From Blastomussa wellsi (taxonomy: Eukaryota; Cnidaria; Anthozoa; Scleractinia; Plerogyridae): 64,000 nt of DNA. Positions within the stretch are counted from its first letter, which is position 1. Each line of letters opens with the position of its first letter. Positions 10,401 through 20,442 of the stretch are shown in pieces. The position numbers were made by a program, and so were the translations under genes. The notes under the pieces are model-generated. The model saw only the letters and a program-made list of their open reading frames with translations, had not been told where the DNA came from and ran no database searches. The stretch covers positions 43,656,233-43,720,232 of the forward strand of contig OX393561.1 of the NCBI GenBank assembly GCA_947652115.1. The letters are read 5' to 3'.

Positions 10401-12280
10401 TGACCAATTGACTTTGCTCTTTTTGCCCTTTGAAAAGCATTTGTCCAAGACGGTCGCTTTTACATCTTAGCCGAGAGCAAGGAACCAATGACAGCAAAAA
10501 GGACTCCATGCATGCTTAAACCTGCCTAAAACATGCCGTCGCTTGCCTGTCCCTATTACTATTGAGCAAAATTCATGACAGCATATGTGAGTAAAACCGT
10601 ATTCAACTTGCCCAAACAAGTCAGTGCGAGCCCTAATGTTTGCAATCCAATTTAGGAACTAAATGGTCCGTGAACAAACAGGATTCGGATCAAATCTGCA
10701 TGGCCTTAATTTGTTCCTAAAAATCCAATTTGGGAACAAAACGTTCCACTCGGAACAAACAGTCCTAAATTATCAATTTGGGAACAAACCGTCCCATTCA
10801 AAGATAGGAACTCGGAACAAAATATTCCTAAATCATCAATTTGGGAACAATGTGTTCCACGAACAGATAGGAACTCGGAACAAAACGATCATAAAATTGT
10901 TCCTAAGTTGTCAATCTGGGAACAATGCACAGATGGGAACTCGGACCAAACGGTCTTAAATGATCAATTTGGGAACAATGCTTTCCACACACAGATAGGA
11001 ACTCGGAACAAGATAGTCCTAAATCATCAATTTGGGAACAATGTGTTCCACGAACAGATAGGAACTCGGAACAAAACGATCATAAAATTGTTCCTAAATT
11101 GTCAATCTGGGAACGATGCACAGACAGGAACTCGGAACAAAAAAGACCTAAATTATCACTTTGGGAACAATGTGTTCCAAATACAGACGGGAACTCGGAA
11201 CAAAATAGTCCTAAATCATCAATTTGGGAACAATTTGTATGCACAGATAGGAACTCGGAACAAAACAGTCCTAAATCATCAATTTGGGAACAATTTGTTC
11301 CATTCACAGTTGTGAACTCGGAAGAAAATGTTCTTGTTTCCTTGAAAGAGAACATTTTGATCCTAAGTTGTAAAATGCTGGTCCTCTTAAGGTCAATAGG
11401 AACCCAAAAATAAGGAACAATCGATACTAGAGGAACGTTCCTTTACAAACAATGGAACAGTCAACAAAAGTTAAAATCAGTTAAAAACAGGGCACAAATT
11501 TAAATTAAAATGTCAAAAACGGTCAGATAAGCGCTTAGGTGAAATTAAAGAAATCTTCAAATCCTGGTTAACTTTATTGCGCTCAAAATGTATAAGGGAA
11601 ATGTATAAGGCTGGCTGTCAGGCAAGCAAGCAGACGGTTTATTTGAACACGAAATTTTGCTTTTTACAAGGCTTTCTGTTGGTAATGCGCCACCTAGATC
11701 TCCAATAATAATTAAAGCTTCAGTTCCTTGGAAATATTATGCTCCATCAAATATAGACTGCAGACTAGGCAAGGCTCTCAGGAAAATGAATATTCTACCA
11801 AACCAATTTTACATTGTGAGAGCAAACGTGAGGGAAGTGAAACGTTGGGGGGGGGGGGGTAGATGCGCCCCTACAAATTTGACCCCCTGCCCCCTTCCCC
11901 CTTTTCCGCCGCCTATGACTCAGAGAAGGTCAGAGAGTCCGAAGGACTCACTAATTACGTCTTTTCCCGATTTATCTCCGATTTCTAGGCCACATTGGTC
12001 CAGTGGATGCTTTCAGACAGGTTACGTCTACAAAGGCCAACCCAGATTTGACGGAGCTAAGTCGAGTACTTGCTCTAACGGTCCCCCCAAGGGAGCAGAG
12101 TGGTTCCAAGTCAAGGTGACAGTATCAACAGCCACTCCTGTAGGTGAAGCCAAAGTGTACTTGAAGGGCACCTTGGTGACGTCATGGAATCCACGCTATC
12201 CAATCAAAAACCGTGGTGGTGTTCTGGTGGCGAATGGTTACAAGAATGTGGTGTACTTCAAGAAATTTCACATCAAGTAA
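4403..12280 (+). CDS. Secreted-type protein with two tandem jellyroll (concanavalin A/LamG-like) domains; 5' end not found
   Basis: Three exons are visible: 4403-4667, 5098-5625 and 11989-12280 (TAA at 12278). Both introns are phase 2, and each splits the codon for Arg right after DFVYF. The exons join to give two homologous domains. Each has a first half ending GHPGV.FNA.D..N.DFVYFR and a second half starting PH...C.QTGY, followed by CPKG.PKG..WF, a VYL.G.LV strand and a RGGV....Y.NVV.F.KF end. The alternating beta pattern and paired Cys suggest an extracellular sandwich fold of the LamG/thrombospondin-C type; this is inference. The first visible exon begins in mid-protein (NKFSVSTVARC), so a signal-peptide exon should lie upstream. 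The function is unknown. The last intron is 6.4 kb and full of repeats. Confidence 0.7.
5685..6400. repeat. ACAG-type microsatellite with an embedded minisatellite
   Basis: Runs of acagacagacag and variants (gcaggcag, gtaggcag) alternate with a block of about 75 bp containing cgtgtgaaacaaacgcctga, acagacgttttgccgc and gtgttgcaggc. Blocks are seen at about 5870-5943, 6017-6092, 6150-6230, and a diverged one near 6400-6450. All the Cys/Leu- and Asp/Arg-rich open frames here (5519-6394, both strands) come from this repeat. It lies inside the last intron of the jellyroll gene. Confidence 0.85.
6440..7990. repeat. Large palindrome (foldback element) with internally repetitive arms
   Basis: The symmetry axis is near 7180. 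The 20-mer cttctctttattactgtaag at 7150-7169 is mirrored exactly at 7192-7211. The arms continue outward on both sides: tcatgaaaggcggaaaaga near 7068 mirrors the complementary text near 7270, and the acactcataaa block near 6486 mirrors its complement near 7945. Each arm is about 700-750 bp and is itself built of several units containing catctaaaacatctgac, ggaaaatccgtcttttccgc and actcataaaaaataaac. No transposase is present. The element lies in the last intron of the jellyroll gene and would form a very long hairpin in the primary transcript. Confidence 0.85.
7991..8821. other. Intronic sequence, no feature recognised
   Basis: AT-rich sequence between the palindrome and the dead transposon. 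The open frame at 8343-8528 has no recognisable domain. The text gttcagtggatgttacagga near 8349 could be the edge of another transposon (a THAP-like start cannot be confirmed). Nothing else stands out. Confidence 0.3.
8822..10448 (-). pseudogene. Inactivated tyrosine-recombinase transposon gene (Crypton-like) with N-terminal zinc finger and C-terminal Myb/SANT-like domain
   Basis: Read from 10448 down to 8822. The N-terminal part has a C2H2-like finger (CPIQECDHDGFQSQRGCRKH followed by VNTKH) and a helical region. A stop follows EELL (about 9762), then a readable stretch, a frameshift near 9640, a second stop near 9560, and the rest of the frame to 8822. The downstream part carries a tyrosine-recombinase signature: RPMTYHYL (first catalytic Arg), HPTRYRQ (HxxR) and HSSAVAKVHYQKQRS (candidate nucleophile Tyr). 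The end, DEDDFLKKGINKYGYGQWTA plus the following 30 residues, resembles a Myb/SANT helix set. Two stops and one frameshift make it non-functional. It lies antisense within the jellyroll gene's last intron. The Crypton assignment is from motif order, not a search. Confidence 0.65.
10650..11345. repeat. Minisatellite of about 60-bp units
   Basis: Around ten to eleven units, each with aatttgggaacaa, a near-palindromic gttcca, acagataggaactcggaaca and a gtcctaaatcatc linker. Units vary by small indels (about 50-70 bp). The IWEQ/FGNN-repeat open frames on the plus strand and the CSQIDDLGLFCSEF frames on the minus strand are translations of this array. It lies in the jellyroll gene's last intron, directly beside the dead recombinase gene. 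Confidence 0.9.
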
Positions 12281-12689
12281 AGGAGGTCAACATCGTACCA
12301 GTTTCGATAAAGACGAATGGCTAAAAGTATTGATCGCATATAGTTACTGTAGAGACAATGACAATATCATACGACTAAACGTAGGAGTTTCCTCTAGTGC
12401 TTTAAGGGCGAGAATTATCTGGCGACAATATTAAGCAGAACCCGAGTTAATACGTTACGACTTAGTGCTTTGCGGGGTGTAGAGTGTATGTGGGCCGCCT
12501 TTCTATATTAAGAGAAATTTGCGCATTCAACTGGTTTCTAACGAGCTCTAAGATAGTAGGTGTTAATTACGTAAATGACTGTTATTGCAGTTTTCATTCA
12601 ACAAATTAAAGAAGCATTCGTCGATATTATGTCCATGCATCTTCCTTGTATTACTTTGACATTCGACTTGAATTGCAAGAGTTGCGCTG
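12281..12689. other. Probable 3' UTR and intergenic sequence
   Basis: Follows the TAA of the jellyroll gene. A candidate polyadenylation context (aacaaattaaagaagc near 12600) is weak. No other feature is seen. Confidence 0.3.
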
Positions 12690-13050
12690 CAAGCAGACTA
12701 GCATCACCAGACTTTTAGTACCAATTACAGCTATCCTATTAGACTTTTTCATAAAAGAAAAGAAAGGTCTGACGTCGCGACACAGATATCAGATATCAGA
12801 TATCAGTTTTAAGAACTTGTAAAAACCAACACAGCTTGCTGTTACTGAATCATCATAAAGAAGAGACAAACTCTTTTTTCAGAAACAGAAGTTCCAGATG
12901 AAGGTCGATGCCATGTTGTACTAGTCAGAACAGTTTAAGGTCCCAGAGCTATCATTTCTCGAGTTGTCCTGTATAGAGCAACAGGGAACGAGTGTCTACA
13001 ATGCGGTACATAAATGCTGGGACACGTGGCGCAATTGTGGGCAAAATGAC

Positions 13051-13145
13051 TGCTAGCCCCCTCCCCCCAAGCAATGTTGAGCATTGACTATCAAGTTCAG
13101 GACATATATTTTGTTTTTAAACATTGCTTTGGGGGAGGGGGAGGG
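13051..13145. repeat. Small foldback with C/G-rich arms
   Basis: gccccctccccccaagcaat followed by gtt pairs with aacattgctttgggggaggg. The loop is about 45 bases. It lies within duplication unit A and has no counterpart in unit B, so it was inserted or lost after the duplication. Confidence 0.55.
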
Positions 13146-14444
13146 GGGTGCTTGAGAGTGGGGAAAGGGGGACTTGGGAACGTTCAGAACCCGTTTTTCA
13201 AATCCCAGGATGATCTCTTGCACTATTGAATGCTCTGTTTCAGAGGTGTCCCAACTAGTTTTGACCTCCATTGTAGCCTGTTGACTTATCTTGTTAAAAT
13301 GATATATACACATAGGCGTACGGACACCTTCGGACTTGGGAGGGCTGTGAACTCCATGCCCGAAAAAAATATGCCTGAATGCGAGAGCAATAGACAAGTG
13401 TACAAACAACCAAAAAATTATTTAATAATTCGCCGACTACAACTTGTAAGCAGATTTTAGAATTGTCGTAGCATACTAGGACAGGCCTACTGAAAAATCC
13501 GATTAAGCAATCCACAATTTCATCTGAACACCAGCTTGATGCAGACAGTCGGCTTTGTTTGTTATTTTATTCCAGCTGCTGTTGCCAGAATCCTGAGCCT
13601 TTTTCTCCAAAAAGTTCGACAATTTTCCAAACTGGGGAGCCCATTGATTTCCCGCCCTACGTAGATTCAGGTTAGCTATCCACCCCTACGTTGTCCCGGT
13701 ACAGGTCTTTGGCTTCTTATTTAGTGCTAAACAGCATAAAAATCGAGGCTTTTCTTCCACAGCTATAATTCCGGATGAAGCCATAGCTCAAATTCAGCTT
13801 ATCAAATACATATCACTCTGCCACATTTCGTCCCGAAACTCACAATAATTTCTCTAATTTTCTCCAGTAATTGTTGTGATTCATATACGTGTGCACCTTT
13901 TTTTCCTTTCTGTCGCTCCTCGCGCGCTCCCTTTTCTATTATCAACTCTGGGGCCTCAGTGAAGGGCAGCGTGAAGTTAGGAAAGAACAAACAGCAGCCA
14001 AGCATGTGTCAATTTTATGCCAGTGCGATGGTTTTTGCCGAATTTAAATGTACAGAATTCTCAGATCTATCTGAAAGAAAAATGCAATAATAAATAGATG
14101 ATTTTTAGTAGCTACCCTTTACAATTAGGGTAAACGGACGCTTTTTTCTAGAAAATGAAATGGCATGCAAAAAATGAAATAGTGTCTGCCGCGAGTTTAG
14201 CAATTTCCTACATAGAATGGAATGTAATGTAAAACTTTATTTAAACACGGAGAATATCATCAGCGTTGAATCATCACGCCATCAGCGTTGTTTCAGTTAG
14301 ATATTTAATAAAAGAATGTTTAGTATTTTTTATTGGCGATAGACATGCGCACCCAAAAAATTAAACAATAAAAGTCTTTTATTACCTCCCACAATAAAGA
14401 ATATTAACTGGTTAACAAAAGCAGTATTCACGCGTTGTTGAATC

Positions 14445-14589
14445 AGCTTTGCGCAGTGGCATTACCGTAGCCAGTGAGGTTCATCCGAGGCGCGGTTATT
14501 GCTGATTGAAAACTTTTCCCAATACCCCGCAAGACGGCTTGAAATACAGTCGGCTTTGCAATTTTTGACGGCCCCTGAACGGGCCCTGC
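14445..14589 (+). ncRNA. U4 spliceosomal snRNA gene (copy 1, intact-looking)
   Basis: This matches metazoan U4 along its whole length. The 5' end is agctttgcgcagtggca. The 5' stem-loop has a full kink-turn core (gccagtgaggttcatccgag then gc). The stem II region is ggttattgctgattgaaaac. The central part is ttttcccaataccccgc, followed by the hairpin cggcttgaaatacagtcggc. The Sm site is aatttttga at about 14560-14568, and the last hairpin is ggcccctgaacgggcc. U4 pairs with U6 in the tri-snRNP and is released during spliceosome activation. The canonical G-A pairs of the SNU13 (15.5K)-binding kink-turn are kept. The 5' end is placed by homology. I cannot identify the upstream PSE with confidence. 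Confidence 0.92.
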
Positions 14590-14979
14590 AAAAAAGAAAA
14601 AAAGGAACAAGTTTTAAGATAATGGTGATGGTTGCTGAGCCGCAAAATCATGACGATGGTGTGACGGCCCTGGCGGCTGACACAGCTCGGTGGCGTTTCT
14701 TGTGGGATTTTGCTGTTTTTAGCTTCATTCATTGCTAAAATCATTACCCGGCACCTTTACTCGTGCTCAAAATGCTCCTTGTGGACAAACAGGAAAATAT
14801 CAAACAAATTGTGACACAGGGAGCAAACCATAATGAATTTCGGGCGACATTTAAATTTGGAAACGATGATGCCCTCCGATGAAATGCCAGTGTTGGGCGT
14901 CAATAAACGGTTTCAGTGTTAGAGTAGTCACAGTATCCCTTTAAGTACGAACCCACATTTTAGGCGTCATAAATCTTGT

Positions 14980-17125
14980 GACTTATTGAACAACCAGAAA
15001 ACAGAAAACAGTGCCGTGTAAATAAACCGTGGCTATCCAATGCGCTTATTAAGTGTATTAGGAAGAAAAATAGGCTTTATAAAAAATATCTGCGAAATCC
15101 AACAATGGATCGTCAATCAGTTTACAAAAGTTATAAAAACAAACTAAATCATTCTCTGCGTACAGCAAAACGTCTATACTACGAGAATAAATTGAATAAC
15201 GTTCAATCTAATACTCGTGCTACTTGGAAAGTTTTAAATGAAATTCTAAATAGAAGCAAAAGAAATTCCAATAGATGCTCAACATTTAAAGCTGACAATC
15301 GTGAAGTTACTGATCCTGTCGAAATTGCCAACAAGTTTTGTAGTTATTTTTCAAGCATCGGTCCTAATTTAGCAAGGGGTATACAGTCGTCAGCTTCAGA
15401 CCGTTGTTTTCTTAATGGTTCCTTTACACAGTCAATATTCTTCAACCCTACAACTCAAGATGAGATCACTGGGATTGCGAAAACTTTTCTTCCTGGTAAA
15501 GCAGCTGGCTACGACCAGATTCCAATGACAGTCATTAAGGAGTCCATTCTACTTGTTTCTGAACCACTCACCCATATCATAAACTTGTCAATCCAGCATG
15601 GTATTGTTCCCGATGAAATGAAAATCGCTCGCGTGATACCTATTTTTAAATCTGATGATCAGTCGCTTTTCACCAACTACCGACCTATCTCGGTGCTTCC
15701 CAGCTTCTCAAAATTCTTTGAAAGAGTTATCTACAATCGTTTAATGCAATATCTGATGAACTTTAACATCCTCTGTAGTAACCAATACGGCTTCAGGAAA
15801 AATCATTCCACTGCACTCGCCCTAATCGACTTGCATGATAAGATCTCCACTGCCTTTGACCGAGGTGAATTTTCCGTAGGTATTTTTCTTGACCTCTCAA
15901 AAGCCTTTGACACTGTAAATCATATCATCCTTTTTGATAAACTCAAACATTACGGTATTCGTGGCTTAGCGCTGGACTGGATAAGAAGTTACTTTTTAAA
16001 CAGAAAGCAATATGTTGAATATAATGGCCACCGTTCGTTAAGAAATGAAATCTCTTGTGGAGTCCCTCAGGGTTCCATCCTCGGGCCACTATTTTTCTTA
16101 CTGTACATTAACGACATCAACAATGCTTCTAATCTATTAAATCTGATATTGTTCGCTGATGATACCAATGTATTCATGTCACATAAAGATCTGAACTATC
16201 TCTCAGATATGTTAAACTTGGAGATGGACAAACTGTCAATCTGGTTTAAAGCAAACAAGCTTTCTCTAAATCTTAAAAAGACTAAATTTATGGTCTTTAA
16301 ACCAAGACAAAAGCGTTCAATTTGTAATATTCAAATAAGTATAGATAATCAAAATATTGTTAAAGTAAAGGAGACAAATTTTCTAGGCGTAATTTTGGAT
16401 GAAAACCTAAATTGGAAGTCGGAAATATCTCACGTTGCAAGTAAAGTTGCGAAGTCAGTCGGTATAATATCTAGATGCAGCTTCTTTCTTCCTAAATCGT
16501 CTTTACGTATGCTCTACTATTCCTTAATTTATCCTTATTTTTACTACTGCAATATCGTTTGGGCTTCGACCTATAAAACTAATCTCCGCCGCCTTGTTAT
16601 CCTGCAAAAGCGCATTATTAGAATTATTAATAAATCACATTTTAATGCTCATACTGACCCCATCTTTAAGGACCTCGGTATACTAAAATTTAATGATATC
16701 CGTTTGCTTCAACTGGGCCAATTTATGTATTCTTGCAAAAATACATTCTTACCTCCAAAGTTTAATAACAATTTCTCTCAAAGCAATCAATTTCACTCTT
16801 ACAATACAAGAAATTCCCAGGCCTACCGTCTTCCGTTTTGTCGTACAAACACGAAAAAGTTCTCGCCCTTTTTTCAAGGGCCTAAGTTTTTTAATTCATT
16901 TGACAACAAGATCATCAACTCTCAATCCCTCTCCTCTTTTAAGAAAAAACTGAAGATTACATTATTGAGTAAGTATGAAAACAGTTTATAAATCTTTCCA
17001 TCTTCGACTTTTCGCCTTCTTTTCTTCTATTAATGTGAAACAGCTGTAGCTCATAGTTTTTTCTCTTCTTTTCCTATATTTTTGTAATTAGTGTGGCAAA
17101 TAAAAAATAAATAAAAAAATAAATA
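14980..17125 (+). mobile_element. 5'-truncated non-LTR retrotransposon (Jockey/CR1/L2-type reverse transcriptase)
   Basis: The frame is open from about 14981 (after a TGA) to TAA at 16989-16991; the first Met is at 15105, giving 628 aa. Reverse-transcriptase blocks, by residue from that Met, are: NYRPISVLPSFSKFFE (about 190), YGFRKNHST (about 227), FLDLSKAFDTVNH (about 259), GVPQGSILGPLFFLLYIND (about 325) and FADD (about 349). The C-terminal tail with SYNTRN and FFN..D is typical of the group. No apurinic endonuclease domain precedes it, so the copy is 5'-truncated. The reading frame is otherwise unbroken, implying a recent insertion. It ends in an A-rich tail (aataaaaaataaataaa) at about 17097-17125, exactly at the left edge of duplication unit B. 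Confidence 0.9.
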
Positions 17126-17919
17126 AACCTTCGGGAGAGTCACTCCGGGTCATTACCAGAGTTTTAGCACCGATTAAGGACTTTTTGAGAAACGAAAAGA
17201 AGGCCTGACGCGGCAACGATATCCGAACCCTATGCCGCGTTTCTAATCACCCATGCAATTCCTTTCTCCGCACGCTAGATCTAGAAAGAACTTAAGGGGT
17301 ACCCTCTCAACTACGCAACTAGCCGTTGTCAAGGAAATGCTCAAGACAATATTTGGAGGCAGGTGCTTTTGGGTTGTTAATTTGTAGTACTAAAGTTAAT
17401 AAGACCCATCAGCATAGCATCAAGCATGTGCACGTTCTTTATCGATTAACAATGATTTATGTCTTCCAAGTTTTAGGTTTTATTCTTTTCTGGTCACGTG
17501 ACTAGTCAAATATCTTATCCTAAGAGGTCTGGTTTTCAAATTATAACGTTTAGAAACCTTCCTTAGCAATAAATTCATGACACGACAACCCCCCACCCAA
17601 ACTTGCTTCCCTTTACTTTGTGCTACCTTTAATTTCTACTTATTTAAAACAGGTGCGTTTTATTTTTGTGTAAAACCCAACACAGCTTGCCCTCAGTGAT
17701 TGTTAAGAAAGCAACGTTATTGAGGCAAAATCGAGAAGAGAAAAACCCTCCTTTCAATGGACAAATTAGCAATTCCGGACGAAGGTCGATGCTCGCCGAG
17801 TTGCAGGAACAGTTAGTTCTCGAGTAGCCCCCGGGGAACAGCCCGACTCGTTGAAATTCGGTGCTTGTAGACGGACTTCGATCCGACTCGTTGAAATTCG
17901 GTATCATCGTCGGGCGGTA

Positions 17920-17998
17920 GAATAGACCGTAATAATAATTAAAAATAAGTCGCCATCTTCTAGAAACTTATTTTTAATTATTATTACGGTCTATTCAG
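17920..17998. repeat. Perfect-arm hairpin element
   Basis: gaatagaccgtaataataat plus taaaaataagt is mirrored without mismatch by acttatttttaattattatt plus acggtctattc, around a 14-base centre (cgccatcttctaga). It is a small foldback MITE within duplication unit B; no TA or TTAA duplication is obvious at its edges. Confidence 0.7.
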
Positions 17999-18104
17999 GT
18001 CTAGTATACACTGGTTCTGTTTTGATGCCAAACAGCCCAAATCAGAGTTATGATTGAAATGAGCGACGGCACTCCTTCTACAGCTAGAATTCCGCTGTCT
18101 AATC

Positions 18105-18248
18105 AGCTTAGCGCAGTGGCATTACCGTAGCCAGTGAGGTTCATCCAAGGCGCGGTTATTGCTGATTGAAAACTTTTCCCAATACCCTGCAAGGCGACTT
18201 GAAATACAGTCGGCTTTGTAATTTTTGGCTGCCCTTCACCGGGCCCCA
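18105..18248 (+). pseudogene. Second U4 snRNA copy with a damaged kink-turn (likely pseudogene or divergent variant)
   Basis: About 90% identical to copy 1 over its full length, including stem II, the central hairpin with compensating arms (ggcgacttgaaatacagtcg) and an Sm site aatttttgg. However, the 5' stem-loop reads gttcatccaaggc, where copy 1 and U4 in general read ccgagg. This turns one of the two tandem sheared G-A pairs of the kink-turn into A-A. That motif binds SNU13/15.5K and then PRPF31, so the RNA should assemble poorly. The terminal hairpin (gcccttcaccgggc) is re-formed with a different loop. The shared 3' flank shows it arose by DNA duplication, not retroposition. It could still be transcribed. 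Confidence 0.75.
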
Positions 18249-18440
18249 CGAAAAAGCAATGCAAAAGAAATGTTCATGGTGTTCGTGTTCCATGTTCCAC
18301 TTCCATGTTCCAAGTTTCCTTTATTTCTCATTTTCCATTCCTGGCTGTTGAGCCTTAAAATATGGCGGTCGTCGTTTGTGGCGTTTGTGGCCGACACAGC
18401 ACAGTGACATTTCTTGTGGGCTTTGTTATTTTCAAAGGCA

Positions 18441-18904
18441 TCTTTGGTTGAACTGTACCGTTAAAGATGGGCCTCACCACGACATCACCATACGATGGGG
18501 CGCTTTTATGCGACGAAAGCGAGGAACCATGGAAGCTATTGTTTTTCAAGTTGATGAAAATGCATATTTGGCGTAAGAAAATTTAACTTGCATCATTTTG
18601 AAATTGAAAGACTTTTTCTAACACTACGGTGAGTAAAAATCCATTTCATGGTCAAGGTTACGTGGCTGTTTATCTGATATGTGAAAATCAATAATTATTG
18701 TGTGCCGCATGCAGCTGCATTTGTGTTCAACTGTTGCCTTCGTGTATCCGACGAGACTTAATTCGGTTTTGCTCAGAAATTGTTGCTATTAAACGTAAAC
18801 ATTTGGAGCTGCAACTTTATACTTGGAAAGTATTTTGCGCGACAGCTGTTTCCGACAAGTTGAGGCTTAAACAGCTGTTTGTAGTTTAATTAAATGTTTG
18901 TGAA
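18441..18904. other. No gene recognised
   Basis: Intergenic sequence to the right of the U4 duplication. The short open frames (for example 18698-18889) show no domain or exon signals. Confidence 0.3.
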
Positions 18905-19072
18905 TTGATCAATTCCGATATGGTAATATTCTAACATGTCGCCGAGGCTTGGGGGAATAAAAACAAAAGATTTTTTCATCGAGGCTTAGGGATCAATAAA
19001 TAATTTCTTTTGTTTTAGTCAACGAAGCCTCGGCGCCATGTTAGAATTTTAATATATATCACCGGATTGATC
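18905..19072. repeat. Foldback MITE, family B
   Basis: Terminal repeats are gatcaattccgata on the left and a variant of tcaccggattgatc on the right. Inner arms are taacatgtcgccgaggcttg and cctcggcgccatgttagaat. Near-identical inner text occurs at 24510-24671, and a diverged relative is at 54590-54772. There is no coding capacity. Confidence 0.75.
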
Positions 19073-20442
19073 GTTTTATAAAACTTTTGTTCTACTTTGT
19101 GGTTATCGTCGGTTCGGGTGCTTGAGTTTTCAGTGGCTGATTATTCGGTCTTCTAACCATCATACAGAAGGTATACTTCTACAATTTCGCCTCCATTTTA
19201 CAATTTGATAACTTGCTTGGGTATAATTATTGCTTTAGCTGCATGAAATCTTTACATCATAAGCTGCAACTGTTTCTATTTCACTGTGTGTTAATTTTTA
19301 ACTGTCATATTATAAGTAGTGGCACCAAAATTCGAAAGGTGTGATAGCATTACAGTTTTTGCACATGTACATGTATAGAACATAATTTTATTAATTTATT
19401 ATTTAATAATTTTGATCTGTTAGAACTATTATCCACTGCACTGTTCTGTCATCGGTGTCGTGATTAATTTTGAGTTGAGAAAAAACATGCAAATTGTATC
19501 GATAATCAAATTATGACCACTAGCAGTAGGAGGAGGTTTCACGGACAATTGAGTTTGCTCCGTCCGAGTTTGCACCCATCACTAAACAGTAATTTATTTC
19601 TTGTTCTTCATTAAGTGCTGCAGACTGAAAAAACTTATTATTTCTCGTTCTTTAAGCTTCAAATAAAGTCAGTGAACTTGGTCGGTGCGAACTTGGTTGG
19701 TTGGGAAACCGGTACAATCCCCACAACCTCACCCCAGAGTCTCATGTTCCCGCCCTCCCAGAGCATGGGAGGAGAGACCCTGGCACAGGCCAGTCACGTG
19801 TCTCCCAGAATCTGGGAGATGATAATAAAATAGTTAGAAGAAAGGGTGCCCTAGTATGAATTTTGTCTATACTGAGCCTACGGGAGAGCGGAAAGTGTTT
19901 CCAGCACAAGTTTCGCATCATGCATGGCAAAATTATTTCGATTGACAATCTGTAGTAAGCGGCGAAAAAAATTCAATACACCGTCAGCAGATATCCATGT
20001 CCATATCATATGTATCCGTATCATGCGTTTCCTTAATACATATTGTAAGGGAAGGAAGGAAAGTAAAGGAAGTAAAGGATTTCGCACTGCAGTCAAGGTA
20101 TTAATAATAATAATAATAATGATGATGATTTATTAGCAGATCCACTGGGTGGCTCTTCCCTGTGTATGGAAGGTGTTGGACTCGCAAATTAAAGTCCACA
20201 TCTGCCATCAGCAACAATATCGACCTTATGAAAGAGGTCGATAGCAAAATTCTGGTCAAAAAAGAACCAATCAGAATGCTTAGATTCCCCTCAAGACTAC
20301 CTTGCTATAAAATAAATTCTTATATTAATTAAATAATAATATATGATATAACAGTTTAGGAATGAAGGGTCCCTTTGTCTCCGTGTAGTTACTCTAACTT
20401 TTAATTATGTTTATAAAATTAATAATTAAATTTTATTATCAG
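19073..20442. other. Upstream region of the convertase gene; no gene recognised
   Basis: Contains a short ataataataatgatgatgat microsatellite near 20101-20130 and scattered AT-rich text. The promoter and any 5' untranslated exon of the convertase should lie here, but I see no certain TATA or initiator element. Confidence 0.35.

Larger units (their letters stand above)
12690..14760 (+). repeat. Tandem duplication unit A, ending in a U4 snRNA gene
   Basis: Several blocks match, in the same order and orientation, blocks in 17150-18440: cattaccagagttttag-like text (12705; 17150), gactttttcataaaagaaaa and tctgacg (12742; 17180), accaacacagcttgc (12826; 17677), a gacgaaggtcgatgc-like block (12898; 17779), gttctcgag-like text (12955; 17817), the U4 sequence (14445; 18105), and the flank ctgacacagctcggtggc plus tttcttgtgggatttt (14679; 18389). 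Identity is patchy, so the duplication is old. Unit A contains an extra stretch of about 1 kb that is absent from unit B. It holds no protein gene I recognise. Confidence 0.6.
17150..18440 (+). repeat. Tandem duplication unit B, ending in a second U4 sequence
   Basis: Counterpart of 12690-14760; matching blocks are listed there. It is about 0.8 kb shorter because the region between the gacgaaggtcgatgc-like block and U4 is reduced. It also carries a direct repeat, ccgactcgttgaaattcggt, at 17841-17860 and 17884-17903, and a perfect hairpin at 17924-17996. The LINE insertion lies just to its left. Confidence 0.6.

Noticed and set aside
10650..11345. CRISPR-like array
   Set aside because: The repeated units are contiguous and variable in length, with no unique spacers; the window is eukaryotic. 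It is a minisatellite.
14499..14744. Open frames on both strands over the U4 gene
   Set aside because: The sequence is explained by the snRNA and its duplicated 3' flank; the frames have no protein features.
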